Below, one piece after another: positions 35,853 to 45,327 of a stretch of 53,918 bases of DNA. A program made the position numbers and the translations under genes. The stretch comes from Nitrosomonadales bacterium. Its GTDB lineage: Bacteria > Pseudomonadota > Gammaproteobacteria > Burkholderiales > Gallionellaceae. Under the pieces are notes generated by a model, which was given only the letters and a program-made list of their open reading frames with translations, made no database searches and had not been told where the DNA came from. The stretch spans positions 1-53,918 of the forward strand of contig JACRPU010000052.1 of the NCBI GenBank assembly GCA_016223025.1, given 5' to 3'. Positions within the stretch are counted from its first letter, which is position 1; the number at the start of each line of letters is the position of its first letter.

Positions 35853-36317
35853 ATGGGTTTGCGCGGGTCAACAGGGTTGATGGGCGGCGGGCCGGAAGGC
35901 GGGGGGGCGCGGCTGCCTCTGTTCTGGTACGGGCTGGGCGCGCTGGTGCTGGGAGTGTTGCTGGCAAAGTGGGTGTGGATATTGTTTGCGCCGCGCGCGA
36001 CCGCCATTGCCGTGGCACCGGAGCGCGGCGCCACGGCGGAAGCCGGGAAATTGTTTGGCGTGCCGGTTGCGGCTCCCGCGTCTTCCGTGGCGGAAGCGGC
36101 GCTACTGCCGAACGTGCGCCTGGTGGGAGTGTTCGCGGCAAAAACCGGGCGATCGGGTTTTGCGGTGTTGAAGCTGGATGACAAGCGGCAAGCGGGCGTG
36201 GCGGTCGGAGAAAACGTGCTGCCCGGCGTCAGGCTGCTGGAAGTCCATCCCGGCCATGTGCTGCTGGAGCGGGGCGACGTGCAGCAGCGGGTGTATCTGG
36301 AAGAGAAGCGCAAGTAA
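35853..36317 (+). CDS. gspC: Type II secretion system protein GspC-like
   Basis: 154 aa from MGLRGSTGLM. One membrane helix (LPLFWYGLGALVLGVLLAKW) is followed by a periplasmic HR-type domain with KLFGVP, NVRLVGVFAAKTGRSGFAVL and GVAVGENVLPGVRLLEVHPG. There is no PDZ domain, so it is the short form. GspC links the inner-membrane platform to the GspD secretin. It lies directly before gspD. An upstream in-frame ATG at 35820 adds 11 unlikely residues. Confidence 0.88.
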   Translation: MGLRGSTGLMGGGPEGGGARLPLFWYGLGALVLGVLLAKWVWILFAPRATAIAVAPERGATAEAGKLFGVPVAAPASSVAEAALLPNVRLVGVFAAKTGRSGFAVLKLDDKRQAGVAVGENVLPGVRLLEVHPGHVLLERGDVQQRVYLEEKRK

Positions 36318-36350
36318 AGGCCTGTTAATGGATAACCGGGTGATTTTCTC

Positions 36351-38396
36351 ATGAGCCGCATGTTGCTGGAGTGGATAGCGCGGGCGCTCTGTTGCATGGT
36401 GCTGCTTTTGCCTGCCGCCGCCACGGGCGCGCAGGACGAAAAGGTGTCGCTCAATTTCGTGAATGCGGACATCGAGGAGGTGGTCAGGGCGGTGTCGCAT
36501 ATCACGGGGCGCAATTTCCTGGTGGATCCGCGCGTGAAAGGCACCATCAATATCATCTCCTCCACGCCCGTTTCCGCTTCGCTGGCCTATGACATCCTGC
36601 TTTCGGCGTTGCGCTTGCAGGGTTTTGCCTCGGTGGAATCGGGCGGGGTCACCAAGGTGATGCCAGAGGCGGACGCCAAGCTGCATGTCGGCGCTGCTGG
36701 CGGCGCGCGTGGCGCGGGCGACCGGCTGGTGACGCGGGTGTACGTTCTGAAATACGAGTCGGCGGCGCAACTGGTGCCGATCCTGCGCCCGCTGATCGCG
36801 CCGAACAACATCGTGGTCGCCTACCCCAACAGCAACACGCTGGTGGTGACGGATTACGCGGGCAACCTCAAGCGCATCGAGCAGATCGTGGAGGCGATAG
36901 ACCAGCCGAGCGCTGAAGCGCCGGTCGTGATCCCGCTCAAGCATGTTTCCGCCGTGGAGCTGGCGCAAACGATCAACCGCCTGATGCAGGATGCGGCGCC
37001 GGGCGGGGCGGGGGGCGGCGGGGATGCGAGCCAGCGCTTCGTGCTGGCGGCGGATTCGCGCACCAACAGCTTATTGTTGCGCACCGACAATCCGGCGCGG
37101 ATCGCGCGCGTGCATGATCTGGCGGGAAAACTCGACATCGAAACCGGCGCGCCGGGGAATGTGCGGGTGGTGTATCTGAAAAACGCCGAAGCGACGAAAA
37201 TGGCGCAGGTTCTGCGCGCGGTGATGTCCGGCGATACCTCGGCCGCCGGAGCGGCGGCGTCTGCCGCAACCCAGGGCGCCGCACCCGCCGCGCCATCCGG
37301 CGGCGGCATGATCCAGGCCGACACGGCATCGAACGCGCTTATCATCACCGCGCCGTCCGCCATCTACAACAACTTGCGCGCGGTGGTGGAAATGCTCGAC
37401 GTGCGCCGCGCGCAGGTGTTCGTGGAGGCGCTGATCGTGGAGGTGACGGCGGACAAGGCGGCCGAGTTCGGCGTCCAGTGGCAGAGCTTGGGCGGCACTG
37501 CCGGAACGCAGGCCGGCGGCGGAACGCAGGTCGGCGCCGGGACGAATTTCGGCGGCGAAGGAACCAACATTCTCAGCGTCGCCGGCAGCATCGCCAAGGG
37601 CGCGCCGGTCATCGGCGCCGGACTGAACATCGGCGTTCTGCGCGGGCACAACCTGGGGTTGCTGGCGCGCGCGCTGGAAAGCGACGCCAACGCCAATATC
37701 CTTTCCACCCCCAACCTGCTCACGCTGGACAACGAGGAAGCGAAAATCATCATCGGCCAGAACGTGCCGTTCATCACCGGGAGCTACGCGCAGACCGGCA
37801 ACACGGCCACCGCGACGCCGTTCCAGACCATCGAGCGCAAGGACGTGGGGCTGACCCTGCGCATCAAGCCGCAGATTTCGGAAGGCGGCACGGTAAAGCT
37901 GCAAATCTATCAGGAAGTGTCCAGCGTGCAGGACAAGACCATCAACAACGCCGCCGGCGTGGTGACCAACAAGCGTTCGCTGGAATCCAGCGTGCTGGTG
38001 GATGAAGGGCAGATCATCGTGCTGGGCGGCCTGATCCAGGATTCGGTCAGCAACGGCGAAGACAAGGTGCCGCTGCTGGGCGATATTCCGCTGCTGGGCA
38101 ACCTGTTCCGGCACGAAACGCGGCGGCACACCAAGACCAACCTGATGGTGTTCATCCGCCCCTATGTGCTGCGCGCCGCCACGGACTCGCACGGCCTGAC
38201 GCAGGACCGTTACGAATACCTGCGCGGCGAGCAGAAAAACGGCCAGTTGCCTTCGCGCGCCCTGCTGCCGGACATGGCTGCGCCGCAGCTTCCCGAACTG
38301 GTTTTGAAGCGGGAGCTTTCGCTGCCCCCTTCCCCCGCAGCGCCTGCGGGGAGCGCGCCGGGAGGCGCACCGCCCACCGCGCCGGAAAGCCCCTGA
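36351..38396 (+). CDS. gspD: Type II secretion secretin GspD
   Basis: 681 aa outer-membrane channel. A signal peptide (ALCCMVLLLPAAATGAQ) is followed by the N0 domain (LNFVNADIEEVVRAVSHITG), then N1-N3 domains with RVYVLKYESAAQLVPILRPL and VVYLKNAEATKMAQVLRAV. The secretin core has NILSTPNLLTLDNEEAKIII, VPFITGSYAQTG and ERKDVGLTLRIKPQI, ending with GLIQDSVSNGEDKVPLLGDI. The last about 40 residues are a Pro/Ala-rich tail. It is followed by gspE with 6 bp between. The remaining gsp genes (F-N) are not in the window. Confidence 0.96.
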   Translation: MSRMLLEWIARALCCMVLLLPAAATGAQDEKVSLNFVNADIEEVVRAVSHITGRNFLVDPRVKGTINIISSTPVSASLAYDILLSALRLQGFASVESGGVTKVMPEADAKLHVGAAGGARGAGDRLVTRVYVLKYESAAQLVPILRPLIAPNNIVVAYPNSNTLVVTDYAGNLKRIEQIVEAIDQPSAEAPVVIPLKHVSAVELAQTINRLMQDAAPGGAGGGGDASQRFVLAADSRTNSLLLRTDNPARIARVHDLAGKLDIETGAPGNVRVVYLKNAEATKMAQVLRAVMSGDTSAAGAAASAATQGAAPAAPSGGGMIQADTASNALIITAPSAIYNNLRAVVEMLDVRRAQVFVEALIVEVTADKAAEFGVQWQSLGGTAGTQAGGGTQVGAGTNFGGEGTNILSVAGSIAKGAPVIGAGLNIGVLRGHNLGLLARALESDANANILSTPNLLTLDNEEAKIIIGQNVPFITGSYAQTGNTATATPFQTIERKDVGLTLRIKPQISEGGTVKLQIYQEVSSVQDKTINNAAGVVTNKRSLESSVLVDEGQIIVLGGLIQDSVSNGEDKVPLLGDIPLLGNLFRHETRRHTKTNLMVFIRPYVLRAATDSHGLTQDRYEYLRGEQKNGQLPSRALLPDMAAPQLPELVLKRELSLPPSPAAPAGSAPGGAPPTAPESP

Positions 38397-38402
38397 ACCG
38401 GC

Positions 38403-39905
38403 ATGGATCAGCGCGCGGCTTCCCTGCCCGAGCGGCAGGTTTCCAGAAAAATTCCCTATTCCTTCGCCAAGGCAAAGGGCGTGCTGCTGACACGTTGCAC
38501 GGCCGAGAGCGCCGAGGTGCAGGTGCGCGCGGGCGCGGCGGCGGAATCGCTGGCCGAGGTGCGGCGCGCGCTGGGGGTGCCGCTGCGCGCCACGATGCTG
38601 CCGCCGGGCGAGTTCGAGCGGGCGCTGGCGCTGGCCTACGCGCAGGCGGACGGCTCGGCGGCGGCAATGGTCGGGGATGTCGAGCAGGACATGGATCTTT
38701 CGCAACTGATCCACGACCTGCCGCAGACCGAGGATTTGCTGGATGCGGAAAACGATGCGCCGGTGATCCGCATGATTAACGCGCTGTTGACCCAGGCGGT
38801 GCGCGAGCACGCCTCCGACATTCACATCGAACCGTTCGAGACGCGCTCCGTAGTGCGCTTCCGCGTGGACGGCACGCTCAAGGACGTGGTGGAGCCGCAC
38901 CGCGCGCTGCATGCCGCGATGGTGTCGCGCATCAAGATCATGGCGGAACTGGACATCGCGGAAAAACGCCTGCCGCAGGACGGGCGCATCACGCTGCGGC
39001 TGGCCGGGCGCCCGGTGGATGTGCGGGTTTCCACGCTGCCGACCGGACACGGCGAGCGCGTGGTGCTGCGGCTGCTCGACAAGGACGCGGGGCGGCTGGA
39101 GCTGGGCCGCCTCGGCATGGAAGGCGCGACGCTCGCGGCGGTGGATGAGCTGGTGCGCCAGCCGCACGGCATCGTGCTGGTCACCGGGCCGACCGGATCG
39201 GGCAAAACCACCACGCTGTATGCCGCGCTGTCGCGCATTGATGCGTCGGTGACCAATGTCATGACGGTGGAAGACCCGATCGAATACGATCTGGATGGCA
39301 TCGGGCAGACCCAGGTAAACCCGCGCATCGAGATGAGCTTTGCGCGCGCGTTGCGCGCCATTCTGCGGCAGGATCCCGACGTCATCATGATCGGCGAAAT
39401 CCGCGATCTGGAAACCGCGCAGATCGCGGTGCAGGCCAGCCTCACCGGCCACCTGGTGCTGGCAACCCTGCACACCAACGATACGGCGAGTTCCGTGACG
39501 CGGCTCGCCGATATGGGCGTGGAGCCGTTTCTGCTGTCGTCGAGCCTGCTCGGCGTGCTGGCCCAGCGGCTGGTGCGCTGCCTGTGCGGCGAATGCCGCG
39601 AGGGCTATGCGCCGGACGCTACCGAACTGGCCTTGCTGGAAAGCGGGGCGCGCCCATCGGTGCTGTACCGCCCGGTGGGATGCCCCGCCTGCGGGCACAC
39701 CGGCTACCGGCGGCGCACCGGGATTTACGAGCTGATGCGGGTGGATGACGGTTTGCGCCGCTTGATCCACGACCGCGCGGCGGAGCAATCGCTGCGCGAG
39801 TATGCCGTGCGGCACGGCATACGCGGGCTGCGCCAGGACGGGGAACGGCTGGTGGTTTCCGGGGTGACCTCCCTGGAAGAGCTGTTGCGCGTCACGCGCG
39901 ATTGA
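38403..39905 (+). CDS. gspE: Type II secretion ATPase GspE
   Basis: 500 aa cytoplasmic ATPase that powers pseudopilus assembly. An N-terminal platform-binding domain is followed by ASDIHIEPFETRSVVRFRVD, Walker A GPTGSGKTTT, the Asp box VMTVEDPIEYDLDG, Walker B VIMIGEIRDLETA and the His box LATLHTND. A zinc-binding tetracysteine follows (CLCGEC...CPACGHTGY). These are all expected GspE elements in order. The gene ends 25 bp from the convergent amrS stop; no terminator fits in that gap. Confidence 0.97.
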   Translation: MDQRAASLPERQVSRKIPYSFAKAKGVLLTRCTAESAEVQVRAGAAAESLAEVRRALGVPLRATMLPPGEFERALALAYAQADGSAAAMVGDVEQDMDLSQLIHDLPQTEDLLDAENDAPVIRMINALLTQAVREHASDIHIEPFETRSVVRFRVDGTLKDVVEPHRALHAAMVSRIKIMAELDIAEKRLPQDGRITLRLAGRPVDVRVSTLPTGHGERVVLRLLDKDAGRLELGRLGMEGATLAAVDELVRQPHGIVLVTGPTGSGKTTTLYAALSRIDASVTNVMTVEDPIEYDLDGIGQTQVNPRIEMSFARALRAILRQDPDVIMIGEIRDLETAQIAVQASLTGHLVLATLHTNDTASSVTRLADMGVEPFLLSSSLLGVLAQRLVRCLCGECREGYAPDATELALLESGARPSVLYRPVGCPACGHTGYRRRTGIYELMRVDDGLRRLIHDRAAEQSLREYAVRHGIRGLRQDGERLVVSGVTSLEELLRVTRD

Positions 39906-39930
39906 TGACCTTTGTGTCCTGGCATGCTCA

Positions 39931-41031
39931 TCACGGGCGCTCCGCCCACATGTAAACGGGAATCTGGCGCGGGCCGAACGGCTTCTTGAAATCCCCGAAA
40001 CGCCCGGCAATTCTGGTGCCGCATTCCGGGCAGGCACCCGGCGGCGTCAGATCGTAGTGGCGGATGTCGTACCAGTCGCGCACGATGGCGGCGTGATGGC
40101 ATTTCGGGCAATAGGTGGTGCCGCCCTCCGCGTCGTGTATGTTGCCGGTGTAAACGTAATGCAGGCCCGCATCCTGCGCGATGCGGCGTGCGCGGCCCAG
40201 CGTGGATGGCGGCGTGGGCGGCACGTCCGCCATTTTCCAGTCCGGGTGGAAGGCCGAGAAGTGCAGCGGCACATCCGGCCCCAGCTCCTTCGCCACCCAC
40301 GCGCTCAGCGCCTTGATCTCGGCATCGGAATCGTTGTGGCCGGGAATGAGCAGCGTGGTGATTTCCAGCCAGCAGCCGGTTTCGTGATGGACATAGGCCA
40401 GCGTGTCCAGCACCGGTTGCAGGTGGCCGCCGCACAGCTTGATGTAGAAATCGTCGGTAAAGCCCTTGAGGTCAATGTTGGCCGCATCCATTTTGGCGTA
40501 GAACTCGCGGCGCGGCGCATCGTGCATGTAGCCTGCGGTGACGGCCACCGTCCGGATGCCCAGCGCATGGCAGGCATCCGCCGCGTCGAGCGCGTATTCC
40601 AGGAAAATAACAGGGTCGTTGTAGGTGAAAGCCACGCTCTTGCTGCCATGTTTTTTCGCCGCCCTGGCGATGTCTTCCGGCGCCGCCTTGTCCATCAGGC
40701 GATCCGTGTCGCGCGACTTGGAAATATCCCAGTTCTGGCAGAATTTGCAGGCCAGGTTGCAGCCCGCCGTGCCGAAGGAAAACACGCTGGAGCCGGGGTA
40801 AAAGTGGTTGAGCGGTTTTTTCTCGATGGGGTCTATGCAGAAACCGGAGGAGCGCCCGTAGGTGGTGAGCACCATGGCGTCCCCCGTCCTGCCGCGCACG
40901 AAACAAGCGCCGCGCTGGCCTTCGTGCAGCTTGCAGTCGCGCGGGCAAAGGTCGCACTGGATGCGGCCATCTTCCAGCATGTGCCAGTATTTTGCCGGGT
41001 GGCGTTCGGTTGCGCCGATCGGTTCATCCAT
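39931..41031 (-). CDS. amrS: AmmeMemoRadiSam-system radical SAM enzyme (AmrS)
   Basis: 366 aa from MDEPIG at 41031, with AAGGAG 6 nt upstream. The radical SAM cluster motif C-x3-C-x2-C is in AGCNLACKFCQNWDISKSRD. An N-terminal Cys set (CDLCPRDC, GACFVR) and a C-terminal zinc ribbon (YCPKCH, CPECG) flank the TIM barrel. The family resembles pyruvate-formate-lyase activases, and its partners AmmeMemo A and B are usually adjacent but are absent here. The substrate is not established. The gene is convergent with gspE and downstream of hsp20. Confidence 0.92.
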   Translation of the reverse strand: MDEPIGATERHPAKYWHMLEDGRIQCDLCPRDCKLHEGQRGACFVRGRTGDAMVLTTYGRSSGFCIDPIEKKPLNHFYPGSSVFSFGTAGCNLACKFCQNWDISKSRDTDRLMDKAAPEDIARAAKKHGSKSVAFTYNDPVIFLEYALDAADACHALGIRTVAVTAGYMHDAPRREFYAKMDAANIDLKGFTDDFYIKLCGGHLQPVLDTLAYVHHETGCWLEITTLLIPGHNDSDAEIKALSAWVAKELGPDVPLHFSAFHPDWKMADVPPTPPSTLGRARRIAQDAGLHYVYTGNIHDAEGGTTYCPKCHHAAIVRDWYDIRHYDLTPPGACPECGTRIAGRFGDFKKPFGPRQIPVYMWAERP

Positions 41032-41185
41032 CATCCGCTCCTTCCGTTTCCCGTATGACCGTTCGCGCGGCTCGGCGGTTGCGCCACACCCGCCGGTACC
41101 CATTCCACCAGATCCTGGCCCCATACCCCCGCCGCCGCATGCCATCGAATGGGGCTGTCGGAGGTGGGGGCGACGAAGCGGGGCA

Positions 41186-41232
41186 GGGCCTGTTAACGAA
41201 TAAATATTACACGTTTATCCGTTAACTGGCCC
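41186..41232. repeat. Inverted repeat between hsp20 and amrS
   Basis: 19-bp arms GGGCCTGTTAACGAATAAA and TTTATCCGTTAACTGGCCC pair with three mismatches around 9 nt. A related GGCCTGTTAATGGATAAC occurs at about 36320 before gspD. It could act as the hsp20 transcript end; there is no T-tract. Confidence 0.55.
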
Positions 41233-41305
41233 CAAGCGGGCAATCCGCGAAGCGGAGGCTCGCAAAATGAATCCTGGAGGCGCCCTTCGGTCGGATCGGC
41301 TTAAT

Positions 41306-41755
41306 TCAGGAAACGGCAAGCTCTTTGCGGGTGATGCCGTTCTTTTTGGGCAGCGTAAGTTCGAGCACGCCGTCGGCATATTTTGCCTCCGCTTTGTCCT
41401 GATCCACTTCCTGATCCAATCGGAAGCTGCGCATGGCTTTGCCGTAGCAGCGCTCGCTGCGGATTACTTTTTCGCCTTCTTTTACATCTTTTTCCTGCCT
41501 GACCTCGGCGCTGATGCTGACCAGGTTGCCATCAATGGTCACGCGGATGTCATCTTTCTGCACACCGGGGATTTCCGCCTTGACCATGTAATGGCTGCCG
41601 GCTTCCGATACGTCCATTTTGATCTGCGGCTCGACGGCCCCCATTTCGCGCCACGCCGGGCGCATCATGAACCGGTCGAGCATGTCATCTACGTCCCACG
41701 GCGGACTGAAACGCACGGTTTCGCCGAAGGGGTTGAAACGGGTGAGGTTGCTCAT
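41306..41755 (-). CDS. Hsp20/alpha-crystallin small heat-shock protein
   Basis: 149 aa from MSNLTRFNPFG, with AAGGAGAA 6 nt upstream. The alpha-crystallin domain includes PQIKMDVSEAGSHYMVKAEI, PGVQKDDIRVTIDGNLVSIS and SFRLDQEVDQDKAEAKYADG. VLELTLPKK with the family's terminal strand follows. It holds unfolding proteins in the cytoplasm without using ATP. The neighbouring SAP-domain gene is 83 bp upstream on the same strand. I see no clear heat-shock promoter. Confidence 0.95.
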   Translation of the reverse strand: MSNLTRFNPFGETVRFSPPWDVDDMLDRFMMRPAWREMGAVEPQIKMDVSEAGSHYMVKAEIPGVQKDDIRVTIDGNLVSISAEVRQEKDVKEGEKVIRSERCYGKAMRSFRLDQEVDQDKAEAKYADGVLELTLPKKNGITRKELAVS

Positions 41756-41838
41756 GATAATTCTCCTTTCGTCTGGTAATTGCACCGAGGTCAGAGAAAT
41801 CCGTCCGTGCAGTTATGCCTTGCAGGGCCAACGTCCAA

Positions 41839-42045
41839 TCACGCCCGATTTACGCCAGCGGCGGTCGCAAAACAATCTTCGCGCCACAAGCAGGCGGACT
41901 GGTCGCACACGCCATCGCAAGCCGAACCGAAGCAGTCGAAGTTGCCTTCCAACTGCTGGATTTGGTGTATCAGCTCGGTTTTTGACAAACCGCCGGCGCG
42001 AATCTGGTACTGTTTGGCGATGGCGCGGATATCTTGCAGTTTCAT
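41839..42045 (-). CDS. Small SAP-domain protein with a Cys-rich tail
   Basis: 68 aa from MKLQDIRAIAKQYQI, preceded by GAGGAGG. The N-terminal about 40 residues form a SAP/Rho-N-like helix-extended-helix (GGLSKTELIHQIQQLEGNF) expected to touch DNA or RNA. The tail holds five cysteines (CFGSACDGVCDQSACLWRED plus CF), possibly metal-binding. Similar proteins are common and uncharacterised in betaproteobacteria. The longer frame to 42201 has no ribosome site and is not used. Confidence 0.85.
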   Translation of the reverse strand: MKLQDIRAIAKQYQIRAGGLSKTELIHQIQQLEGNFDCFGSACDGVCDQSACLWREDCFATAAGVNRA

Positions 42046-42316
42046 GGCTATCCTCCTCGGTAGGGGTTGGCTGGCGGGTTCTAATAATGAGACGCCGACG
42101 GCGCCAAGTAAATAAGCAAATTTCTTATTTTCCACCAGAGGAATTTCGCGCTCATTCGACCTCGCTATCCGTAGCGGGCGGCTATCCGGCTGGTAGCGCA
42201 TGAATCTTAGCGAACCAACCCCTCCAAACCTCCACTTGTGCGAGCATCCGCTGCGCGGATTGCCTGCTTATCCGGGCTAAAGGTTTTCCCCGGACAGGAG
42301 GGATTGATGGGATGGA

Positions 42317-42817
42317 TTAAGGCTTTCTGAGCGCGATCAGCACCGCCCATGCGCCGAGCAGCACATACCAGATCAGCGACCACTCCGGAATACCGAGCGC
42401 GAGGAATGACCAGCCCTTGGCGGCGCATTCTCCGGAGCCGTGCAGGAGCTCCTGCAACACTTCGGACATGGGGAAGCTTTCCAGCATGTAGTCCAGCCCC
42501 GGACCGCAGGCGGGAACTTCATCTTTCGGCAGGTGTTGCAGCCAGATGTGGCGGCTGGCAACCCCTATACCGCCCAGTGCCAGCAGGCCGATCAGCGCGG
42601 CATACACTTTTTCGCCGGCGCGTTTCGGGTTGTGCAGCGAGGCGGCGGCGAACATTGCCAGCATGGCGATGAATATCACCCGCTGCACCATGCACAGCGG
42701 GCAGGGATCCTGGCGCATGACGTGTTGCAGGAAAAGCGCCGCGCCGAGCAACCCGGCTGTTGTCAGCGCGCCTGCAACATATAGCCAGCGGCTGGCAGCG
42801 GTGCGCCACGGCGCCAT
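42317..42817 (-). CDS. dsbB: Disulfide bond formation protein DsbB
   Basis: 166 aa inner-membrane protein with four hydrophobic segments. The first periplasmic redox pair is in [10 protein letters not shown] and the second pair is VPACG...GECAAKG. DsbB reoxidises DsbA with quinone. The C-terminal helix ([18 protein letters not shown]) is intact. It lies 15 bp downstream of iscX on the same strand and may be the tail of the isc transcript. Confidence 0.94.
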   Translation of the reverse strand: MAPWRTAASRWLYVAGALTTAGLLGAALFLQHVMRQDPCPLCMVQRVIFIAMLAMFAAASLHNPKRAGEKVYAALIGLLALGGIGVASRHIWLQHLPKDEVPACGPGLDYMLESFPMSEVLQELLHGSGECAAKGWSFLALGIPEWSLIWYVLLGAWAVLIALRKP

Positions 42818-42832
42818 CAGATACCCCTTCGC

Positions 42833-43027
42833 TTACTCAATTTCGTCTATCCAGGCCATCTGGATGGCTTCCAGTATTTTTTCGCCGCCATGATTGTGGT
42901 CATCATCAAAATCTTCAAGCTCGACCACCCAGTTATGCAGGTCGGTAAACCGGACGGTCTTCGGGTCAATTTCCGGATGCGCCTCGGCCAGCTCGATGGC
43001 GATCCGGTTTATATCGGTCCACTTCAT
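42833..43027 (-). CDS. iscX: Fe-S cluster assembly protein IscX
   Basis: 64 aa, full length, with the family's MKWTDINRIAIELAEAHPEI, VRFTDLHNWVVELEDFDDD and KILEAIQMAWIDE. IscX binds IscS and tunes iron supply to the assembly complex. It starts 1 bp after the fdx stop, so translation is probably coupled. Confidence 0.96.
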   Translation of the reverse strand: MKWTDINRIAIELAEAHPEIDPKTVRFTDLHNWVVELEDFDDDHNHGGEKILEAIQMAWIDEIE

Positions 43028-43028
43028 A

Positions 43029-43367
43029 TCAATGCCCTTCTTTGGCCATATTGATGGTGTACTTGGGTATCTCGACGACCAGATTATTGTCGCCCGCCAG
43101 CGCCTGGCAGCTCAGGCGCGAATTCGGCTCCAGCCCCCATGCCTTGTCCAGCATGTCTTCCTCGATTTCTTCCGCCGGCGCCAGCGAATGGAACCCTTCG
43201 CGCAGGATGACGTGGCAGGTGGTGCAGGCGCAGGATTTTTCGCAGGCATGCTCGATCTCCACGCCGTGCTGCAACAACGCATCGCAGAGGGAAATGCCGG
43301 CTGCAACCTCGAATACCGTCCCCGCCGGGCACAGTTCTTCATGCGGCAACACGATAATCTGCGGCAT
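43029..43367 (-). CDS. fdx: ISC-type [2Fe-2S] ferredoxin
   Basis: 112 aa from the ATG at 43367, which overlaps the hscA stop as TGATG and has GGAGG just upstream; an in-frame TTG lies 3 nt earlier. Cluster ligands are in ACEKSCACTTCHVIL (C-x5-C-x2-C) and a fourth Cys in SRLSCQALAG. It supplies electrons for cluster assembly on IscU. Confidence 0.96.
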   Translation of the reverse strand: MPQIIVLPHEELCPAGTVFEVAAGISLCDALLQHGVEIEHACEKSCACTTCHVILREGFHSLAPAEEIEEDMLDKAWGLEPNSRLSCQALAGDNNLVVEIPKYTINMAKEGH

Positions 43368-45253
43368 CAAACCTCCAGGTCGGTCAGCTTCCGCCCGCCC
43401 AGCGCGCGCGAAACGCTCTTGTCCATGCGCGCCTGGGCAAAGGCCACAGTGGCATCATTCAGTTGGGTGATGGCGCGCTTGATGGCGGGATGGTCGGCAG
43501 TTTGCAGCATCGCGCGCAATCCGTCCATGCCGTCGCGAATGCGAGCCTGGCCGATATCGTCCAGCAAGGCTGCGCCATCCTGCTCCAGGGCGTTTTGCAC
43601 GGCTTCCAGCAACTGGTTCGCTTCCACCTGATGCTCGCGCAGGGCGCGCGCCTGCATGTCGTCCTGTGCGTGCCGGCTGGAATCCTGCAACATGCGCGCG
43701 ATTTCGGCGTCGGACAATCCATAAGACGGCTTTACCGTAATGTGGGCCTCCACTCCGGTTCCCTGTTCGCGCGCGGAAACACTCAGCAGGCCGTCCGCAT
43801 CCACCTGGAAAGTGATGCGGATGCGCGCCGCCCCCGCCACCATGGGCGGGATGCCGCGCAGTTCGAACCGGGCCAGCGAGCGGCAGTCGCTCACTAGCTC
43901 GCGCTCGCCCTGCACCACATGCACGCTCATGGCGGTCTGCCCGTCCTTGAAGGTGGTGAAATCCTGCGCGCGCGCGGCGGGGATGGTGCTGTTGCGCGGG
44001 ATGATTTTTTCGGTCAGGCCGCCCATGGTTTCGATGCCCAAACTGAGCGGAATCACGTCGAGCAACAGCCAGTCATCGGCGCTGCGGTTGCCCGCCAGCA
44101 CGTTGGCTTGTATCGCGGCGCCCAGCGCTACTACCTTGTCAGGGTCCAGGTTGGTGAGCGGAGCCTGGCGAAAAAATTCCGCCACCGCGCGCTGCACTTG
44201 CGGCATGCGCGTGGCGCCGCCGACCATCACCACGCCCTTGATGTCCGCGACCGCGAGCCCGGCATCGCGCAGGGCGCGGCGCACCGGCTGCAAGGTACGC
44301 TCCACCAGGTTCTGGCTCATCGCATGGAAATCCCGCCGCGCCAGCACCGTGTCTATCGCCTCGCCGCTGCGCAGGATGGCGGTCACGCGCGTCTCATCGT
44401 GTTCGGTCAACTCTTCCTTGGCGGCGCGCGCGCGCGTCAGCAGCAAGCGCGTATCCGATGCGCCCAGCGCGGAGAGGTTGTTTTTTTCCAGCAGCCAGCA
44501 GTAGATGCGGTGGTCGAAATCGTCGCCGCCCAGCGCCGAATTGCCGTTGGTGGCGAGCACTTCAAACACGCCCCTGGAAAGTTTGAGTATGGAAACGTCG
44601 AACGTGCCGCCGCCCAGGTCATACACCGCATACACCCCTTCGGCGGCGTTATCCAGCCCGTATGCGATGGCGGCCGCAGTGGGCTCGTTGAGCAGCCGCA
44701 GCACGTTGATCCCCGCCAGCCTGGCCGCATCCTTGGTAGCCTGGCGCTGCGCGTCGTCGAAATAGGCCGGCACGGTAATGACCGCGCCGACCAGTTCGCC
44801 GCCCAGCGCTTCCTCGGCGCGCGCGCGCAGCAGCTTGAGAATTTCCGAGGATACCTCGACCGGGCTTTTCACTCCGGCTGCGGTGCGCAGTTGCACCATG
44901 CCCGGAGCCTGCCCTGTCGAAGGGGCATCCACAAAGCGGTAAGGCGAGCCGCTGATGTCGCCGATGTCTCCCAGCCCGCGCCCCATGAAGCGCTTGACCG
45001 AGAGGATGGTGTTGGTCGGGTCTTCGCTCTGGGCCGCCTGGGCGGATTCTCCCACCTGCACGCTGCCATCGGCGAAGTAGCGCACCACGGAGGGCAGCAG
45101 CGCGCGACCGTCGGCGTCGTTCAACACCACGCTGATGCCGTTGCGCACCGTCGCGACCAGAGAGTTGGTGGTGCCCAGATCTATGCCGACCGCCAGCCGA
45201 TGTTCGTGGGGGGCGGTGGAAAGACCGGGTTCGGAGATTTGCAGGAGAGCCAT
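43367..45253 (-). CDS. hscA: Fe-S assembly Hsp70-type chaperone HscA
   Basis: 628 aa. Nucleotide-binding domain motifs are [33 protein letters not shown] and [25 protein letters not shown] leads into a substrate-binding domain with helical lid, shorter than DnaK at its C-terminus. HscA, stimulated by HscB, releases clusters from IscU. It follows hscB after a 74-bp gap that holds an inverted repeat. Confidence 0.96.
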   Translation of the reverse strand: MALLQISEPGLSTAPHEHRLAVGIDLGTTNSLVATVRNGISVVLNDADGRALLPSVVRYFADGSVQVGESAQAAQSEDPTNTILSVKRFMGRGLGDIGDISGSPYRFVDAPSTGQAPGMVQLRTAAGVKSPVEVSSEILKLLRARAEEALGGELVGAVITVPAYFDDAQRQATKDAARLAGINVLRLLNEPTAAAIAYGLDNAAEGVYAVYDLGGGTFDVSILKLSRGVFEVLATNGNSALGGDDFDHRIYCWLLEKNNLSALGASDTRLLLTRARAAKEELTEHDETRVTAILRSGEAIDTVLARRDFHAMSQNLVERTLQPVRRALRDAGLAVADIKGVVMVGGATRMPQVQRAVAEFFRQAPLTNLDPDKVVALGAAIQANVLAGNRSADDWLLLDVIPLSLGIETMGGLTEKIIPRNSTIPAARAQDFTTFKDGQTAMSVHVVQGERELVSDCRSLARFELRGIPPMVAGAARIRITFQVDADGLLSVSAREQGTGVEAHITVKPSYGLSDAEIARMLQDSSRHAQDDMQARALREHQVEANQLLEAVQNALEQDGAALLDDIGQARIRDGMDGLRAMLQTADHPAIKRAITQLNDATVAFAQARMDKSVSRALGGRKLTDLEV

Positions 45254-45261
45254 TTTTCGTG

Positions 45262-45327
45262 AGCTTGTAGCTGGTAGCCTGTAGCGGGAAGCTGAACCGT
45301 TTGGCTACTAGCTACAGGCTACAAGCT
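45262..45327. repeat. Inverted repeat between hscB and hscA
   Basis: AGCTTGTAGCTGGTAGCCTG (plus TAG) and CTACAGGCTACAAGCT form an imperfect stem in the 74-bp gap. GTAGC/GCTAC units repeat within each arm. It may affect mRNA stability between the two genes. Confidence 0.6.

Noticed and set aside
37071-40037. 988-aa minus-strand ORF opposite gspD/gspE
   Set aside because: Spans two certain secretion genes; composition is that of antisense translation.
41839-42201. 120-aa form of the SAP-domain protein
   Set aside because: A strong GAGGAGG precedes the internal ATG at 42045, and the extra 52 residues have no ribosome site or homology I recognise.
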